Shown here in pieces: positions 62,881 to 64,000 of a DNA stretch of 64,000 nucleotides. The notes under the pieces are model-generated. The model made no database searches. It was not told the DNA's origin and saw only the letters and a list, made by a program, of their open reading frames with translations. This DNA is from Candidatus Nanopelagicales bacterium (GTDB taxonomy: Bacteria; Actinomycetota; Actinomycetes; S36-B12). The stretch's first letter is position 1. Each line of letters opens with the position of its first letter. The translations under genes were made by a program, and so were the position numbers. The stretch is from the NCBI GenBank assembly GCA_018401415.1, contig JAGYKV010000017.1, forward strand, positions 818,001 through 882,000. The letters run 5' to 3'.

Positions 62881-64000
62881 TTATTTGTCGGTTGATCCAC
62901 AAAGAACGCCTTGCGCATGGGCATGACCGGGCGCATCATGAACTCAGGGCGCCTTAATCCTTGGGCATTTGGCCCCGGACGCGTTTTGGACATCCACTCC
63001 TTGTACACCTCGCGGGACTTAGCAGTATCCACCACGACATCGCCATACTTGTCTTCTTCGTGGGCTCTTTCAATGCGTATCTTCTGGTGCCAGCAATGCA
63101 TGCCCGACCACGTGTCCGGGTGAACCGCGAATGCCAGATTCTGGTGCACACCGGGGTCTTCCCAGTTGATGCGCAATGAGTCAGGGTCACCGGAAGCAAA
63201 TGGCCTGACCCCTTCCTTGTACCGCAAGCGCCAGCGCCCGTCTTCCATTCGACCGACATCAACCTTGCCCGTTACCCAACGACTTCCGGCATCGTCAGAT
63301 GTCCGCCAGCGACCCATGTGATGCGATAGCGCACTGACTCCAGGCCGGATCGCTTCGGTGGCCCAGACGCGCACCACAAAGTAGCCGATTTCGGTGGAAA
63401 CCCGAACCATGTCTCCCGTTTGCAGTCCCAGACGATCCGCGTCCTTGCTGTTGATCCACATGGGATGCTTATTGGTGATCTCGTTGAGGTACTTGGCATT
63501 ACCCGACCGAGTGTGGATCATGGTGGGTAGACGGAATGTGGGAACGAGAACCATTTCATTTTGAGACATGTCAATGGCGCGGTGCGATACATGTGACTCG
63601 ATGTAGCACGGGGTCGCGTACTCGCCCCAACCAAAGTCAGCCATGGAGGGTGAATACAACTCGAGTTTGCGTGAAGGGGTGAGCCAGCCGGCAACTTCGG
63701 AGCCATCGTCAAGAACCACACCCACCGCGCCAGGCTCGCCCACCAAGGGCTTTTGAGTTTCCATGGTGATGGGCTTGCGCAACACGCCATTTTCATCCGG
63801 CACCGCACCTTCGCGCTCGGCGGGAGTTAATGGCCGTTCATCTTGACGATAAATATCCGATGCCACCTCCACCGCACCGAATTTGCGCATGTATTGCATG
63901 GGGGTGAGCCCGAGCTTGGCTGCTTTATCTGGCAGCCCTGGCACGCTGTTGTCGAACATGTACTCGTAATATTCTTCGACTCCCATTTTGGTGCCGGGTT
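62877..64000 (-). CDS. Molybdopterin oxidoreductase, C-terminal part (5' end outside window)
   Basis: The frame is open to the window edge (upstream codons read PGTK before the first ATG), so at least 373 C-terminal residues of a longer enzyme are seen. The region HTRSGNAKYLNEITNKHPMW followed by INSKDADRLGLQTGDMVRVS is the molybdopterin-dinucleotide-binding domain IV of the DMSO-reductase superfamily; LSHHMGRWR and HPDTWSGMHCWHQKIRIE also fit. It is a catalytic subunit of the formate dehydrogenase/polysulphide reductase type, but the Mo ligand and FeS motifs lie outside, so the substrate cannot be told. Confidence 0.82.
   Translation of the reverse strand, partial: PGTKMGVEEYYEYMFDNSVPGLPDKAAKLGLTPMQYMRKFGAVEVASDIYRQDERPLTPAEREGAVPDENGVLRKPITMETQKPLVGEPGAVGVVLDDGSEVAGWLTPSRKLELYSPSMADFGWGEYATPCYIESHVSHRAIDMSQNEMVLVPTFRLPTMIHTRSGNAKYLNEITNKHPMWINSKDADRLGLQTGDMVRVSTEIGYFVVRVWATEAIRPGVSALSHHMGRWRTSDDAGSRWVTGKVDVGRMEDGRWRLRYKEGVRPFASGDPDSLRINWEDPGVHQNLAFAVHPDTWSGMHCWHQKIRIERAHEEDKYGDVVVDTAKSREVYKEWMSKTRPGPNAQGLRRPEFMMRPVMPMRKAFFVDQPTNN

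Overview
The window is chromosomal DNA of an actinobacterium (Actinomycetota) with mid-range G+C, by eye in the mid-50s percent. The evidence is gene content and order. GlnA2 lies beside a probable glnE. A fused RNase HI/phosphatase, a zinc-ribbon coiled-coil protein and a NIF3 protein form one set. AhpE-DUF3052-aceE leads into fasR-fabD-fabH-acpP-fabF-accD and DUF3145. From memory, this order resembles the Mycobacterium tuberculosis Rv2221c-Rv2247 neighbourhood with insertions and rearrangements. An F420-dependent NADP reductase, polyphosphate glucokinase and homodimeric-type pyruvate dehydrogenase E1 also fit Actinobacteria. I cannot name a genus.

Layout. 0-3.4 kb: glnE (partial), glnA2, nadE. 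3.4-5.0 kb: HigB/HigA-type toxin-antitoxin pair, the antitoxin gene frameshifted. 5.0-7.4 kb: TetR and a 14-TM drug exporter. 7.6-12.3 kb: panB, npdG, a Lys/Ala/Arg-rich H1-like DNA-binding protein, a 53-aa protein, map, ppgK, marR. 12.3-16.5 kb: haem ABC transporter hmuTUV, divergent from two secreted proteins. 16.6-22.2 kb: TetR, metH with a long leader, metF (two frameshifts), RNase P RNA. 22.2-30 kb: yaaA, a secreted repeat protein, a two-component system, the rnhA/zinc-ribbon/NIF3 set, a lipoprotein and a small membrane protein. 30.07-31.02 kb: tRNA-Val(TAC) whose 3' end is duplicated 861 bp downstream, bracketing one unknown gene. 31-40 kb: secreted trypsin-like protease, ChoD-type GMC oxidase (frameshifted), TPP riboswitch with thiBPQ, FUSC-type membrane protein, ahpE, DUF3052. 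40.3-52.2 kb: aceE, an MbfA-like ferritin/VIT1 iron exporter, the FasR-headed fatty-acid cluster, DUF3145, bioY. 52.2-56.7 kb: PLP decarboxylase, a TDT-family transporter divergent from a CPVC-motif membrane protein across a CsoR-type palindrome, TetR, peptidase E. 56.7-62.9 kb: histidine utilisation (hutG, iclR, hutU, hutI, hutH). The window ends inside a molybdopterin oxidoreductase gene.

How the genes work together. The fatty-acid block supplies malonyl-CoA (accD), loads it on ACP (fabD, acpP) and condenses it (fabH, fabF), with FasR at its head. aceE supplies acetyl-CoA and bioY biotin. The hut genes give histidine to urocanate, imidazolonepropionate and N-formimidoylglutamate, then glutamate, with a divergent IclR regulator. 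metH and metF form one methionine/folate unit. hmuTUV and the divergent secreted proteins may form a haem uptake unit.

Two features stand out. First, at least eleven single-base indels, mostly in short homopolymers, interrupt conserved genes (higA-like, metF, choD, tetR/pepE, hutG, iclR, hutU, hutH). This looks more like assembly or sequencing error than gene decay, and it also explains an apparent TetR-peptidase fusion. Second, several genes (glnA2, fasR, acpP, fabD, and the metF/rnpB gap) carry short tandem repeats on or just after the stop codon, mostly with a period of 7 or 14 bp.
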